The notes: generated from the sequence alone by a model not told the origin. A stretch of 56,641 nt of DNA from an uncultured beta proteobacterium (GCA_903930255.1 CAIYYA010000339.1:1-56641); one strand, 5' to 3'. Shown: positions 1-8,852, counted from the stretch's first letter. Program-made: numbers and translations.

Positions 1-1119
1 GGTGGTTTGGAAAGCGATGCCGTCGATCACGCTGATGATGTCGCTGATCTTGCGAGACGCATCGTTGATGCCGCGCATGGTGTCCACCACTTGCGCCACC
101 ACTTCGCCGCCTTGCACGGCCACGGTTGAGGCACTCATGGCAAGTTGGTTGGCCTGACGCGCGTTGTCGGCGTTGTGTTTGACCGTGGAGGAGAGCTCTT
201 CCATGCTGGCGGCAGTTTGCTCCAGCGCGCTGGCCTGGCTTTCGGTGCGGTCGCTCAGGTCTTGGTTGCCTTGGGCGATTTCGGCGCTGGCGGTGGCCAC
301 CGATTCTGATCCCTGGCGCACTTGTGATACGACCTTGACAAAGCTGGCGCGCAGTTCTTCAAGGTCGCGCATCAAGACCCCCATTTCGTCAGCCGGGCCC
401 ACATCAATCGGTTTGGCCAGATCTCCGGCTGCCATCTGCACCAAGGCAGCTTGCGCTTTTTTAATGGGACGTGTCACGGCACGCGCGGTCAGGTAGGCAA
501 CCAGCAAAACCAGACCTAGACCGATCACGCCCAGCACTTCACCAATCACAGACCAGCGTTGAATGGTCTCCAGGTTTTCAATATAGGCTTGCTCAGCACC
601 ATCGCGCGTCAGCGGAACCAGTGCCTGCAAATGTTTGATGACGTTTTTGTGCAGCACCGGCCAGTCATCTTCAAGCACGCTGGTCAACGCCGCTTTGTCG
701 TTGTCGTTGTAAGCCTTTTCAATTTTGCCTAATAGCGAATCAACGCTTGACCAGCTTGCTTCTACTGCTTTGAATTTTGTAGCGCTTTCGCTGCTGGTAA
801 AGAGTTTTGCAAAAATCGGCATAGCCAATTTGCTGTCTGTAGCCAATGACGTGCGCGCATCCTTGAGGTGGTTTAGCGAGCCTTGCACGGGCAATTGATC
901 GAGCAACACACCAGCGATGCGAAAACGCACTTCGAGCAGCGTGCTGTCGATTTTTTGGATGTACATAATCGACAGGGTGTGCTCTTCATACAAGGATTTG
1001 AGTGCGTTGGCACTGATGCGGTTGGCCATGAAGATGACGACCGCCAACACAGCCACGCCGGCGAGGGCAAACGCTGAGAGCATCCACAAACGGTTCTTGA
1101 TCGATAAATGTATGCCCAT
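1..1119 (-). CDS. Methyl-accepting chemotaxis protein, 3' end outside window
   Basis: Inner-membrane chemoreceptor that would signal to CheA/CheW. The visible 373 residues begin [13 protein letters not shown], with a first membrane segment at about residues 10-32. A periplasmic four-helix-bundle-like sensor follows, then a second membrane segment near 190-212, a HAMP region ([19 protein letters not shown]) and the start of the methylation/signalling helices ([20 protein letters not shown]). The frame stays open to base 1, where it reads VIDGIAFQT, the beginning of the signalling hairpin, so the rest lies to the left. The ATG is preceded by AGGAGA at good spacing, which fixes the start. The ligand cannot be inferred. 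Confidence 0.93.
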   Translation of the reverse strand, partial: MGIHLSIKNRLWMLSAFALAGVAVLAVVIFMANRISANALKSLYEEHTLSIMYIQKIDSTLLEVRFRIAGVLLDQLPVQGSLNHLKDARTSLATDSKLAMPIFAKLFTSSESATKFKAVEASWSSVDSLLGKIEKAYNDNDKAALTSVLEDDWPVLHKNVIKHLQALVPLTRDGAEQAYIENLETIQRWSVIGEVLGVIGLGLVLLVAYLTARAVTRPIKKAQAALVQMAAGDLAKPIDVGPADEMGVLMRDLEELRASFVKVVSQVRQGSESVATASAEIAQGNQDLSDRTESQASALEQTAASMEELSSTVKHNADNARQANQLAMSASTVAVQGGEVVAQVVDTMRGINDASRKISDIISVIDGIAFQTT

Positions 1120-1158
1120 GGCGCTGTCTCCTCGCAGTTGGTGCTTTACGAATCTAAC

Positions 1159-1611
1159 TTACTGTGTTGGTAAACCAGCAGCCACCCATTCAGGCATCCC
1201 ACCGCGAAACCAATGTATTTTGGAGTAACCCGCCTTGATGGCCACAACCGATGCCTTGTAGCTCTTCCAGCAGCTGCCTGCATTGCAAAAGAACACCACT
1301 GGCGCTGCTTTGTCGGCTGTTAGTTTGCTCAGGTCAAAAGAATCCTGCGTGGCATCAAAAGTGACATCCTTGGCACTTTTTTCCTTGTAAGGCACGCTCT
1401 TGGCGCCTTTGATGGTTTTTTCAGCATATTCTGCCGCCACACGTGTGTCAACCACCAGTGCACCACTGTCCTGCATTTTTTTCACGTCAGCGGCGCTCAC
1501 TAGCTTGGCTCCGGCAAGTGTGGCGGGGGTATCTGCAGCAATGACAGGGGCAACCAGACCGAGCGTTAAAGCCAGGACTGAGGCAAATTTCAGACAACTT
1601 TTGATGTTCAT
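1159..1611 (-). CDS. Periplasmic rhodanese-like domain protein
   Basis: 150-residue single-domain rhodanese-fold protein. Residues 1-26 form a Sec signal peptide ending APVIAA, so it is exported. The domain contains the VVDTRVAAEY motif (about 53-62) and an active-site loop FFCNAGSCWKS with the candidate catalytic cysteine C109. The loop carries a second cysteine (C114) and lacks the arginine usual in thiosulfate sulfurtransferases. Transfer of sulfur from thiosulfate or persulfide is therefore possible but unproven, and redox or binding roles are alternatives. It lies downstream of the chemoreceptor on the same strand after a 39-base gap. Confidence 0.85.
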   Translation of the reverse strand: MNIKSCLKFASVLALTLGLVAPVIAADTPATLAGAKLVSAADVKKMQDSGALVVDTRVAAEYAEKTIKGAKSVPYKEKSAKDVTFDATQDSFDLSKLTADKAAPVVFFCNAGSCWKSYKASVVAIKAGYSKIHWFRGGMPEWVAAGLPTQ

Positions 1612-1949
1612 TCGAATCTCCGGTTAGTTAATAAAACATGGGCTCAACAAGTCACTGGAATCACTTTAACCGAAAACCCCCCCATATGGCTGGGGCGCTC
1701 GAGTTCGAAGAGGGTTGCTTTGCAAAAAAGCCCGCGCTGCGACGGCGCGTTGACGCACGCTTTTGATGGGCGCGGTATGGTTAGCGTAATAACAGTGCCA
1801 TGCCCCAGTGTGCTTGAAACGTGTTTTATCATTGACTCATCTCAAAGACCGATACCTTTAAAAATCACGCCAAGTCGAAGTACTGGATAAAAATAGTCAC
1901 GCGAAAATACACGTCGTGAAGTTTCAATTGACAACTAACCGAAAAATAT
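1612..1949. other. Gene-poor interval with a possible histidine kinase remnant
   Basis: This 338-base stretch separates the rhodanese gene from the M20 peptidase gene. On the minus strand at 1644-1832 a short frame reads MIKHVSSTLGHGTVITLTIP, which resembles the G2 box and last strand of a histidine kinase ATPase domain. A kinase-like GIGL lies just upstream but is followed by a stop codon. Nothing else recognisable is present. It may be the scrap of a deleted two-component gene, or chance. Confidence 0.3.
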
Positions 1950-3458
1950 ATGGCAAATTTGAACACCACCCAACTACTCCAGGATATCACCCAAGCTTGG
2001 GACAACGACCTTGTTGGGCAGCTTTCTGACTACATTGCCATTCCCGCCAAATCGCCCCTTTTTGACTCCGATTGGGTGCAACATGGCTATATTGAGACGG
2101 TGGTGCGCAACGCCGCAGACTGGGTGCTTGGGCAAAAACTGCAAGGGTTAACGCTTGAAATCGTTCGCTTGCCGGGCCGCACGCCGGTGCTTTTTTTCGA
2201 GGTTCCGGCCTTTTCTGGCGCTACTGAAAACAAAGCACCTCACGCAGAACTGGTAAGCGCTGAGGTCGAAAATGTCTTGATATATGGGCACCTCGACAAA
2301 CAGCCCGAATTCACCGGCTGGCGCAGCGACCTGGGGCCGTGGACGCCCAAATATGAAGACGGCAAACTCTATGGGCGCGGTGGCGCCGACGATGGGTATT
2401 CCATTTACGCAGCCATCACAGCCATCGCTGCTGTGCAAGCTCAGCAAGTGGCTCATCCGCGCATCGTGGGCCTGATCGAAACCTGCGAAGAAAGCGGCTC
2501 TTACGATTTGCCGCACTATGTCGACGCGTTACGCAACCGTTTGGGTGACATCGGTCTGGTGATTTGTCTGGACTCGGGTGCTGGAAATTACGACCAACTG
2601 TGGCTCACCAGCAGCCTGCGCGGCAACGCCAGTGGCGTGCTGAAGGTAGAGGTGCTGACCGAGGGTGTGCACTCTGGCGATGCCAGTGGACTGGTGCCTT
2701 CGAGCTTTCGCATCCTGCGCCAGCTGCTCGATCGCCTCGAAGACAGCAGCACCGGGCGCTTGCTTCCGGCCAGTTTTCATTGCCAGGTGCCTGCAGACCG
2801 GCTCAAGCAAGCGCAGGCTACCGCTGAAATTTTGGGTGACGAAATTTATAAGCGCTTTCCTTGGGCGCACTCCGATTGCGGCGGCTCCAGCCAGAGCATG
2901 CTGCCCAGCACAACCGACCCTTTGCAAGCGTTATTGAATCGAACCTGGTTACCCACACTCAGCGTGACGGGCGTTGACGGAATTCCTGATTTGAAAAATG
3001 CGGGCAATGTGTTGCGCCCCTATACCGCCTTCAAGCTCAGCTTGCGCTTGCCGCCGCTGGTCGAAGCGGCTGCCGCCGTGGTGGAACTGAAAAAACTGCT
3101 CGAAGACAATGCGCCTTACCAAGCCAAGGTAACTTTTGAACACGCCACCGGTTCCACCGGCTGGAATGCACTCAGCACAGCAGCGTGGTTTGAGCAGGCG
3201 TTGAACGCAGCCTCGCAAAGCTGTTTTGGTGCTTCCTGTGGTTACATCGGTCAGGGTGGCACGATTCCGCTGATGAACCTGCTCTCAGAAAGCTTTCCCA
3301 AAGCGCAGATGATGGTTTGCGGCGTGCTGGGGCCCAAGAGCAATGCCCACGGCCCCAATGAGTTTTTGCATGTGCCCTATGCCAAAAAACTTACTGCAGC
3401 GGTGGCGCAGGTGCTTGCGGCTGCAAGCGAGCACAACGCACACCCATCAGCCGCCTGA
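1950..3458 (+). CDS. M20-family metallopeptidase
   Basis: 502-residue cytosolic zinc hydrolase of the M20 (ArgE/DapE/carnosinase-like) family; the substrate, a dipeptide or acylated amino acid, is not predictable. Metal and catalytic motifs are in order: YGHLDKQ with H114 and D116, YGRGGADDGYS with the bridging aspartate near 147, ETCEESGS with the general-base and metal glutamates near 180, a later DSG motif, and the C-terminal NAHGPNEF histidine. The lid/dimerisation domain falls between about 215 and 400. There is no signal peptide. It ends tail-to-tail with the thioesterase gene, overlapping it by 12 bases. Confidence 0.9.
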   Translation: MANLNTTQLLQDITQAWDNDLVGQLSDYIAIPAKSPLFDSDWVQHGYIETVVRNAADWVLGQKLQGLTLEIVRLPGRTPVLFFEVPAFSGATENKAPHAELVSAEVENVLIYGHLDKQPEFTGWRSDLGPWTPKYEDGKLYGRGGADDGYSIYAAITAIAAVQAQQVAHPRIVGLIETCEESGSYDLPHYVDALRNRLGDIGLVICLDSGAGNYDQLWLTSSLRGNASGVLKVEVLTEGVHSGDASGLVPSSFRILRQLLDRLEDSSTGRLLPASFHCQVPADRLKQAQATAEILGDEIYKRFPWAHSDCGGSSQSMLPSTTDPLQALLNRTWLPTLSVTGVDGIPDLKNAGNVLRPYTAFKLSLRLPPLVEAAAAVVELKKLLEDNAPYQAKVTFEHATGSTGWNALSTAAWFEQALNAASQSCFGASCGYIGQGGTIPLMNLLSESFPKAQMMVCGVLGPKSNAHGPNEFLHVPYAKKLTAAVAQVLAAASEHNAHPSAA

Positions 3459-3893
3459 CGTCTGTGTTTTCACAGTAGGTGCCAACACGGCCATGGTGAT
3501 GCGCGAGACGCAGGTCATCTCGCCTGCGTCGTTCTTCATGTCGATTTGCCACACCTGTGTGGTGCGCCCTACATGCACAGCGCGTGCCGTGCCGGTTACC
3601 CAACCGCTTTTGACACCACGCAAGTGGTTGGCGTTGATGTCCAAACCCACCGCCTGGTGCCCGACCGGGCAGGCGTAGTTGGCAGCCACCGAACCTAACG
3701 TCTCGGCCAGCACCACGCTAACACCACCGTGCAACAGGCCAAACGGTTGGCGTGTGCGCGCATCCACGGGCACGCGCGCAGTCACAAAATCGTCACCAAC
3801 ATCCAAAAATTCAATGCCCAGATGACTGACAGCGGTATTGGCGCTGATGCGGGTGAGTGTTTCAACAGAGATAGCTTGTTGCCAAATGCGCAT
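3447..3893 (-). CDS. Hotdog-fold acyl-CoA thioesterase (YdiI/MenI-like)
   Basis: 148-residue hotdog-fold thioesterase that would hydrolyse acyl- or aryl-CoA in the cytoplasm. The family signature FGLLHGGVSVVLAETLGS is clear at about 51-68, giving the usual histidine H55 and catalytic glutamate E64. A conserved GLDINANHLR segment near 83-92 corresponds to the second strand that lines the active site. Length matches the PaaI/YdiI/EntH group. Its 3' end overlaps that of the convergent M20 peptidase gene by 12 bases. The natural CoA substrate is unknown, so no symbol is given. Confidence 0.87.
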   Translation of the reverse strand: MRIWQQAISVETLTRISANTAVSHLGIEFLDVGDDFVTARVPVDARTRQPFGLLHGGVSVVLAETLGSVAANYACPVGHQAVGLDINANHLRGVKSGWVTGTARAVHVGRTTQVWQIDMKNDAGEMTCVSRITMAVLAPTVKTQTSGG

Positions 3894-3978
3894 GGGATTC
3901 TCAATAAGTACGAAGGGCTACACTATATTTCATGGGTTTTCCCACATCCTCTTTTGCCTATTCACCCGCTCACTGACC

Positions 3979-4617
3979 ATGTTTCGTTATCTCACCATCC
4001 CCGTCACCGCATTTGATCAAAATTGTTCACTGGTCTGGTGCGACCAGACCCTGCAAGCTGCAGTGATCGACCCCGGAGGCGACCTGGACGAATTGCTGGC
4101 TGAGGTGGCCAGACTGGGTCTGAAACTGGAGCAAATCTGGCTGACCCATGCCCACATTGACCACGCAGGTGGTGCCGGTGAACTGGCTCAGCGCCTGAGT
4201 CTTCCCATCATTGGTCCGCATGAGGGCGACCAATTCTGGATCGACGGTTTGCCCAAACAAAGTCAGATGTTTGGTTTTCCGCCCGCCTTGTTGTTCAAGC
4301 CCACGCGCTGGCTGGTTGATGGCGACACAGTCAAGCTGGGCAACAGCACGGTGACGGTGCGGCATTGCCCAGGCCATACACCAGGGCATGTGGTGTTTTA
4401 CTCCGCCGAGGCCAAGCGCGCTTTTGTCGGTGACGTGTTGTTTGCCGGGTCGATTGGACGCACCGATTTTCCGCAGGGCGACCACGCCACCCTGATTGCC
4501 AGCATCAAAAATCGCCTGTGGCCGATGGGCGACGATACGGTGTTTATTCCCGGCCACGGTCCTGAGAGCACATTTGGCCGTGAGCGGCGCAGCAACCCCT
4601 ATGTGGCGGATCAATAG
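3979..4617 (+). CDS. Metallo-beta-lactamase-fold hydrolase (glyoxalase II-like, YcbL type)
   Basis: 212-residue MBL-fold hydrolase. The di-metal motif THAHIDHAGG sits at residues 56-65. Further ligands are supplied by HCPGHTPGH, GDVLFAGSIGRTDF and PGHGPES. Short glyoxalase-II-like proteins of this length (E. coli YcbL group) lack the C-terminal substrate domain of GloB, so hydrolysis of S-lactoylglutathione or another thioester is a family-based guess. The frame is open upstream, but MFRYLTIPVT matches the usual family start and was chosen. A palindromic repeat and a bidirectional terminator follow the stop codon. Confidence 0.88.
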   Translation: MFRYLTIPVTAFDQNCSLVWCDQTLQAAVIDPGGDLDELLAEVARLGLKLEQIWLTHAHIDHAGGAGELAQRLSLPIIGPHEGDQFWIDGLPKQSQMFGFPPALLFKPTRWLVDGDTVKLGNSTVTVRHCPGHTPGHVVFYSAEAKRAFVGDVLFAGSIGRTDFPQGDHATLIASIKNRLWPMGDDTVFIPGHGPESTFGRERRSNPYVADQ

Positions 4618-4618
4618 C

Positions 4619-4681
4619 GCTATTTTTTAGATAGCTGCTTGCGCTTTCTGCATAAGCGTTACAGGTCATTTTTATATAAGC
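4619..4681. repeat. Dispersed palindromic repeat, copy A
   Basis: Imperfect palindrome of about 63 bases. It begins GCTATTTTTT, has a core TAGCTGCTTGCGCTT...GCATAAGCGTTACAG, and ends in a T/A-rich arm ending AAGC. It starts one base after the stop codon of the MBL gene. About 22 bases of the core (GCGCTTTCTG.ATAAGCG) are shared almost exactly with copy E at 38688. Confidence 0.7.
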
Positions 4682-4690
4682 TTTGAGCAC

Positions 4691-4715
4691 AAAAAACCCG
4701 GCCGAGGCCGGGTTT
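4691..4715. terminator. Bidirectional rho-independent terminator
   Basis: GC-rich stem AAACCCGG...CCGGGTTT flanked by an A-run on the left and a T-run on the right. It lies between the convergent MBL gene (plus strand) and dctM (minus strand) and would serve both. Confidence 0.75.
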
Positions 4716-4741
4716 AATTGACTGTGCAGATGTTCTCTCGC

Positions 4742-6025
4742 CTACATCATGCCCAACCAGCGTGGGAACCAGGTTGACAAGCCTGGCCAATAGGTTACCA
4801 GCATCAAAAAGCCGAGCATCGACAGCAACCACGGCCACACCGCCACGGTCAACTCGGTAATACCCATCTTGGTAATACCCGAAGCCACATACAAGTTCAA
4901 ACCGACCGGTGGGTGACACATGCCGACTTCCATGTTGACCACCATGATGATGCCAAAGTGCACCGGGTCAATGCCCAGTTTCTTGGCCACCGGGAACAGA
5001 ATGGGGGCAAAAATCAGCACAATGCTCGACGGCTCCATGAAGTTGCCCGCCAGCAATAGCATCACGTTCACCGCCAGCAAGAAGGTGATCATGCCCAGGC
5101 CGTTGCCCAGCATCCAGTCGGCCAGCGCCTGTGGAATGTTTTCGTTGGCCATGATGAAGCTAAACAGCACTGCATTGGTAATGATGTACAGCAACATGGC
5201 TGACATGTTGGCCGAGCTCAACAGAACGCGTGGCACGTCTTTCAGGCCCATGTCTTTATAGACAAACACGGCCACAACAAACGCATACACCGCACTCATG
5301 GCAGCCGCTTCAGTGGGGGTGAACATGCCCGAGTAAATCCCGCCCATGACAATCACGATCAACAGCAAACCCCAGGCCGAGGCTTTGAAGGCTTTGAGTC
5401 GCTCCAGCCAGGTGGCTTTGGTTAAACGTGGGTAGTTGAACTTGCGAGCGCGGTACCAGGTGACACCGCCCAGCACGCAAGCCAGGGCAATGCCTGGCAC
5501 CACACCAGCCATGAACAAAGCACCGACCGAGGTGTTGGTAGCCCCCGAATCCCTCACCATCCCGCTCGAGGGCGGGATCAGGATACCTAAAGCGCCCGAT
5601 GTGGTGATGACGCCAGCACCAAAGCTTTTTGGGAAGCCGGCACGCACCATGGCGGGCAGCAAAATCGAACCAATCGCCACCACGGTAGCAGGGCTTGAAC
5701 CCGATACAGCCGCAAAGAGTGCGCAGGCCATCACACCCGCCAGCCCCAGACCGCCGTACCAATGCCCAACCATACTGGAGGCAAAATTGATCATGCGCCG
5801 AGCCACACCGCCGTGCGTCAGGAAGTTGCCCGCCAGAATAAAGAACGGGATCGCCATGATTTCGAACTTCTCGATGCCGGTAAACAGCTTGAGCGCTACC
5901 GATTCCAGCGGCACATTGGTAAAGCCAAACAAAAAGGTCAGCACGGTGAGGCCGAGCGAGATCGAGATCGGCATGCCGGTGAGCATCAACCCCAGCAACA
6001 ACACAAAAATAATGGTGGCGTTCAT
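4742..6025 (-). CDS. dctM: TRAP transporter large permease subunit, C4-dicarboxylate type
   Basis: 427-residue inner-membrane protein with about 12 hydrophobic segments, the ion-coupled channel subunit of a TRAP transporter. Family motifs include FFILAGNFLTHGG, GGLGLAGVMACALFAAVSGSSPATVVAIGS, FTPTEAAAM and PPVGLNLYV. It follows dctQ with a 4-base overlap (ATGA), so the two are translationally coupled. Succinate, malate or fumarate uptake is inferred from the adjacent dctS-dctR pair. The loop after GILIPPS reads SGMVRDSGAT where the family normally has a hydrophobic IVMVMYGVAT-like stretch; see findings. A bidirectional terminator lies just beyond the stop. Confidence 0.93.
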   Translation of the reverse strand: MNATIIFVLLLGLMLTGMPISISLGLTVLTFLFGFTNVPLESVALKLFTGIEKFEIMAIPFFILAGNFLTHGGVARRMINFASSMVGHWYGGLGLAGVMACALFAAVSGSSPATVVAIGSILLPAMVRAGFPKSFGAGVITTSGALGILIPPSSGMVRDSGATNTSVGALFMAGVVPGIALACVLGGVTWYRARKFNYPRLTKATWLERLKAFKASAWGLLLIVIVMGGIYSGMFTPTEAAAMSAVYAFVVAVFVYKDMGLKDVPRVLLSSANMSAMLLYIITNAVLFSFIMANENIPQALADWMLGNGLGMITFLLAVNVMLLLAGNFMEPSSIVLIFAPILFPVAKKLGIDPVHFGIIMVVNMEVGMCHPPVGLNLYVASGITKMGITELTVAVWPWLLSMLGFLMLVTYWPGLSTWFPRWLGMM

Positions 6026-6621
6026 TTGGCGGCCTCTTCTTCCAGACCATCAACGTGGCCATGGTCGTGGTGCGGCAACTCGCCGGTTTTGATAAAACTG
6101 ACCATCACTTGCAGAAATCGGAAGCACATCAGGCTCGAACCCAAGGGCACAGCGCTATAGACCACCCAGGTCGGCCACTCTAGGTCAGGTGTGGTTGGGC
6201 CTTCGGGAATACCTTCCACCGACATGCCCAGCACTTTGAACCAGGCGTAATGGGCACCGTTTTCCCAGACAAAACCAGCCGCCAGAGCCGCCACAATGCT
6301 GGTGAAGACCACACCAGCAAGCAGCCCAAAAATGACAAACTGGCCGCGCATTTTTTCGTCCATGCGGTTGATCAGCACATCCACCCCAACGTGAATGCCG
6401 GTGCGCACGCCATAGGCCGCACCAAACTTGCACATCCAGACAAACATGATGATGGTGAGCTCTTGTGCCCAGCTCATGCTGAGCGACAAAAGCCAGTCTT
6501 GCAGGCCAGGAATGGCTATGCCTGCCAGGTAGCGGTGCACCACCGCTACAAAGATGATCAGCGTGGCGCCGCCCATCAGGAAGGTGACCAGCCACTCTTC
6601 CAGGTGATCAAGAAATTTCAT
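6022..6621 (-). CDS. dctQ: TRAP transporter small permease subunit
   Basis: 199-residue four-helix membrane protein of the DctQ family, which partners DctM. Helices are visible at about residues 10-30, 50-70, 95-118 and 150-175. Family residues occur around SWAQELTIIMFVWMCKFGAAYGVRTGIHVGVD. It is longer than typical small subunits because of a loop between helices 3 and 4 and a charged, histidine-rich C-terminal tail (HHDHGHVDGLEEE). It lies between dctP, 53 bases upstream, and dctM, which it overlaps. Confidence 0.9.
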   Translation of the reverse strand: MKFLDHLEEWLVTFLMGGATLIIFVAVVHRYLAGIAIPGLQDWLLSLSMSWAQELTIIMFVWMCKFGAAYGVRTGIHVGVDVLINRMDEKMRGQFVIFGLLAGVVFTSIVAALAAGFVWENGAHYAWFKVLGMSVEGIPEGPTTPDLEWPTWVVYSAVPLGSSLMCFRFLQVMVSFIKTGELPHHDHGHVDGLEEEAAK

Positions 6622-6674
6622 GGTGTGAGCTCCGACGTTAAGTCATCAATGCTGCGCGATGGTGTTAGGTCAAC

Positions 6675-7670
6675 TCAGAGCTTGGCTGGGTCAAATCCGG
6701 TGGCTTTGTAAAACTCTTGCAGGGTTTCTTTGCCCACGCGATCAGCCATCTTGATGTGCACGGGTGCCATGGCCTTTTTCAGAGCCAAACGCTCTTCTTT
6801 AGTGGGTTCGTAAACGGTGGTTTTGCCGCTCTTCTTGACGCCCGCCAAAGACAGGTCGTTTTCTTCCTGTGCAATCTTGTTGGCGTAAACCGTGGCTTCT
6901 TTCATGGCTTGCTCAAGTTGACCACGCACATCGGCAGGCAATGCGTCCCAGAACTTCTTGTTGACGATCACGGCATAGCCAAGGTAACCATGGTTGGTGA
7001 TGGAAAGATGCTTTTGCACCTCATGCATTTTTTGCGTGTAGAAATTAGAGATCGGGTTTTCGGTGCCATCAACCACGCCGGTTTGCAGTGCCTGATACAC
7101 CTCAGAGAAAGCCATCACCTGGGCAATGCCGCCGATCGAGCGAATCTGTTCTTCAAGAACTTTGGAAGACTGGATGCGGAACTTCTTACCCTTGTAATCA
7201 GCCGGCATTTTCATAGGCGTGTTGGCCGAAAACGATTTGAAGCCGTTGTCCCAATAAGCCAACCCTTTGATACCCTTGGGTTCTAACTTGGCCAACATGG
7301 CAGCGCCGACCGGGCCTTGCGTAATTGTGTGCAACTCGGCTGTGTCATCAAACATGAACGGGAAGTCAAACGCCTCAAACTCCTTCACGCCCAGAGGACC
7401 AAACTTGGCCAGCGACGGGGCCAGCATTTGCACGGAGCCAATTTGCAGAGCTTCCATTTCCTCTTTGTCTTTGTACAAAGCACTGTTGGCATAGACCTCA
7501 ACCTTAACTTTGCCTTTGGTCAGCTCATTCGCTTTTTTGGCAAAAAACTCAGAAGCTTTGCCCTTAGGGGTATCGGCTGCCACGACGTGGCTGAACTTGA
7601 TAACGGTTTGTGCGCTGGCGCTTAAGCCGATCGCGAGCAAAGCGGCGGCAAGAATGGTCTTCAATTTCAT
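6675..7670 (-). CDS. dctP: TRAP transporter periplasmic binding protein, C4-dicarboxylate type
   Basis: 331-residue solute receptor that delivers ligand to DctQM. A Sec signal peptide MKLKTILAAALLAIGLSASA is followed by mature sequence QTVIKFSHVV. DctP-family hallmarks include GAVQ/GSVQML-type sequence, KFRIQSSKVLEEQ, the ligand-carboxylate arginine region, and the motif GVVDGTENPISNFYTQKMHEVQ. The frame extends 24 codons upstream, but the ATG at 7670 has GGAGA at ideal spacing and a canonical signal peptide, so it was chosen. It is first of the dctP-dctQ-dctM operon. Dicarboxylate specificity is inferred from similarity and context. Confidence 0.93.
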   Translation of the reverse strand: MKLKTILAAALLAIGLSASAQTVIKFSHVVAADTPKGKASEFFAKKANELTKGKVKVEVYANSALYKDKEEMEALQIGSVQMLAPSLAKFGPLGVKEFEAFDFPFMFDDTAELHTITQGPVGAAMLAKLEPKGIKGLAYWDNGFKSFSANTPMKMPADYKGKKFRIQSSKVLEEQIRSIGGIAQVMAFSEVYQALQTGVVDGTENPISNFYTQKMHEVQKHLSITNHGYLGYAVIVNKKFWDALPADVRGQLEQAMKEATVYANKIAQEENDLSLAGVKKSGKTTVYEPTKEERLALKKAMAPVHIKMADRVGKETLQEFYKATGFDPAKL

Positions 7671-7713
7671 GGGTGTCTCCTGAATAATAAGTTGGGGGAA
7701 AACTGACCGGCGA

Positions 7714-7742
7714 AGGTTAGCGCGCCCCTGAGCCCTAGGCAA
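7714..7742 (-). promoter_or_regulatory. Candidate promoter for dctPQM
   Basis: On the minus strand TTGCCT, a 17-base spacer and TAACCT lie in the 88-base gap between the second binding protein gene and dctP. The boxes are weak matches to sigma-70 consensus. A dedicated start here would separate dctPQM expression from that of the upstream gene. Confidence 0.3.
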
Positions 7743-7758
7743 CTGTGGTGTTCAACAG

Positions 7759-8799
7759 CTAGGGTTTACCCGGAATTGACCTGGCCAACGCATCTTGCAA
7801 GGCCTGCATCCATGACTCCCCGATGCGTTTTGTTAGCGCACTGTGCACCGGTTCAACGGCTTGGCGCAAGCGTGCGCGCTGGCTCGCGTTCAGGCTGTGC
7901 ACATGGGTTGTCCCGGCCGCACTCAATGCCAGCAAAGCATTGTCGTTTTGTGAGTCGGCAATCGTATTGCCATAGGCCAGTGCTTCCTGCAGTGCCTGAT
8001 CGAGCAGTGACCGATCGGCGACCGACAGGCTCAGCCAGAAGCGTTGATTGCTCACCACAGCGTAGCCCAGATACCCATGATCGGTCAGGCTCAGGTCACT
8101 CTGAACTTCATGCATGCGCTGTGTCCAAAAATTGGACACCGGGTTTTCAGTGCCATCCACTACGCCGGTTGCCAAAGCTCGGCGGGTTTCGCTAAATGGC
8201 AGGTTGACAGGTTGTGCGCCGAGCGCGCGCATTTGTGCAGCAATGACCTGCGAGGCTTGCACGCGCATGCGCAAGCCGGCAAAGTCAGCCGGTTGCAACA
8301 AGGGCCGGTTAGCACTCATCTGCTTGAAGCCATTGTCAAAATAGCCCAAACCCACCAAGCCCTGCCTGCGCAAGCCATTCAGCAAACGCTGCCCCAGCGG
8401 TCCCTGTGTGATGCGCCGGACGTCAGAGAGCTTGTTAAACAAAAATGGCAGGTCAAACAGTTCAAATTCTGGGAACCCAATGCGGCCAAATTTTGACAAC
8501 GAGGGCGCCACCATGTCGACAGCGCCCAACTGCAAAGCCTGTATTTCATTATGGTCACCATAGAGCTGTGCATTTGGAAAAAGCTGCACATCAATGCGCC
8601 CAGCAGAGCGCAATTCAACCAGTGTCTTGAAATGTTTGGCGGCCAAGCCTTTCGGTGTTTCTTCAGCGACCACATGTGAAAAACGCAGCGTAATATGGTC
8701 GGTAGCTGCACTTTTCGCAGTCAGCGGCAATAGGCTGGCAGCAGCCCCTTGCAGGCATTGCCGTCGAGTTATTCCAGGCGAAGCAGTTGGGCTGGTCAT
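7759..8799 (-). CDS. Second DctP-family binding protein with Tat-type signal
   Basis: 346-residue paralogue of the adjacent DctP, sharing MHEV..LS.T.HGYLGYAV.N..FW and GVVDGTENPVSNF. The N-terminus carries a twin-arginine signal (TRRQCLQGAAASLLPL, arginines 12-13) instead of a Sec signal, suggesting Tat export after folding. It lies 88 bases upstream of dctP on the same strand and its start is 53 bases from that of divergent dctS. It may be a second receptor for the DctQM permease or a periplasmic ligand sensor feeding DctS. The frame is open upstream, but MTSPTASPG starts a plausible Tat leader. Confidence 0.87.
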   Translation of the reverse strand: MTSPTASPGITRRQCLQGAAASLLPLTAKSAATDHITLRFSHVVAEETPKGLAAKHFKTLVELRSAGRIDVQLFPNAQLYGDHNEIQALQLGAVDMVAPSLSKFGRIGFPEFELFDLPFLFNKLSDVRRITQGPLGQRLLNGLRRQGLVGLGYFDNGFKQMSANRPLLQPADFAGLRMRVQASQVIAAQMRALGAQPVNLPFSETRRALATGVVDGTENPVSNFWTQRMHEVQSDLSLTDHGYLGYAVVSNQRFWLSLSVADRSLLDQALQEALAYGNTIADSQNDNALLALSAAGTTHVHSLNASQRARLRQAVEPVHSALTKRIGESWMQALQDALARSIPGKP

Positions 8800-8852
8800 G
8801 CTCGCTATTATGCGAGGACTTGCCCGTCCAACTCCAGCCGGTTTTCCCGCCA

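Noticed and set aside
2148-3218. Long minus-strand frames within the M20 peptidase gene, and similar antisense frames inside the other large genes
   Set aside because: They lack known motifs and ribosome sites and lie antisense to strong coding genes; high GC produces such shadows.
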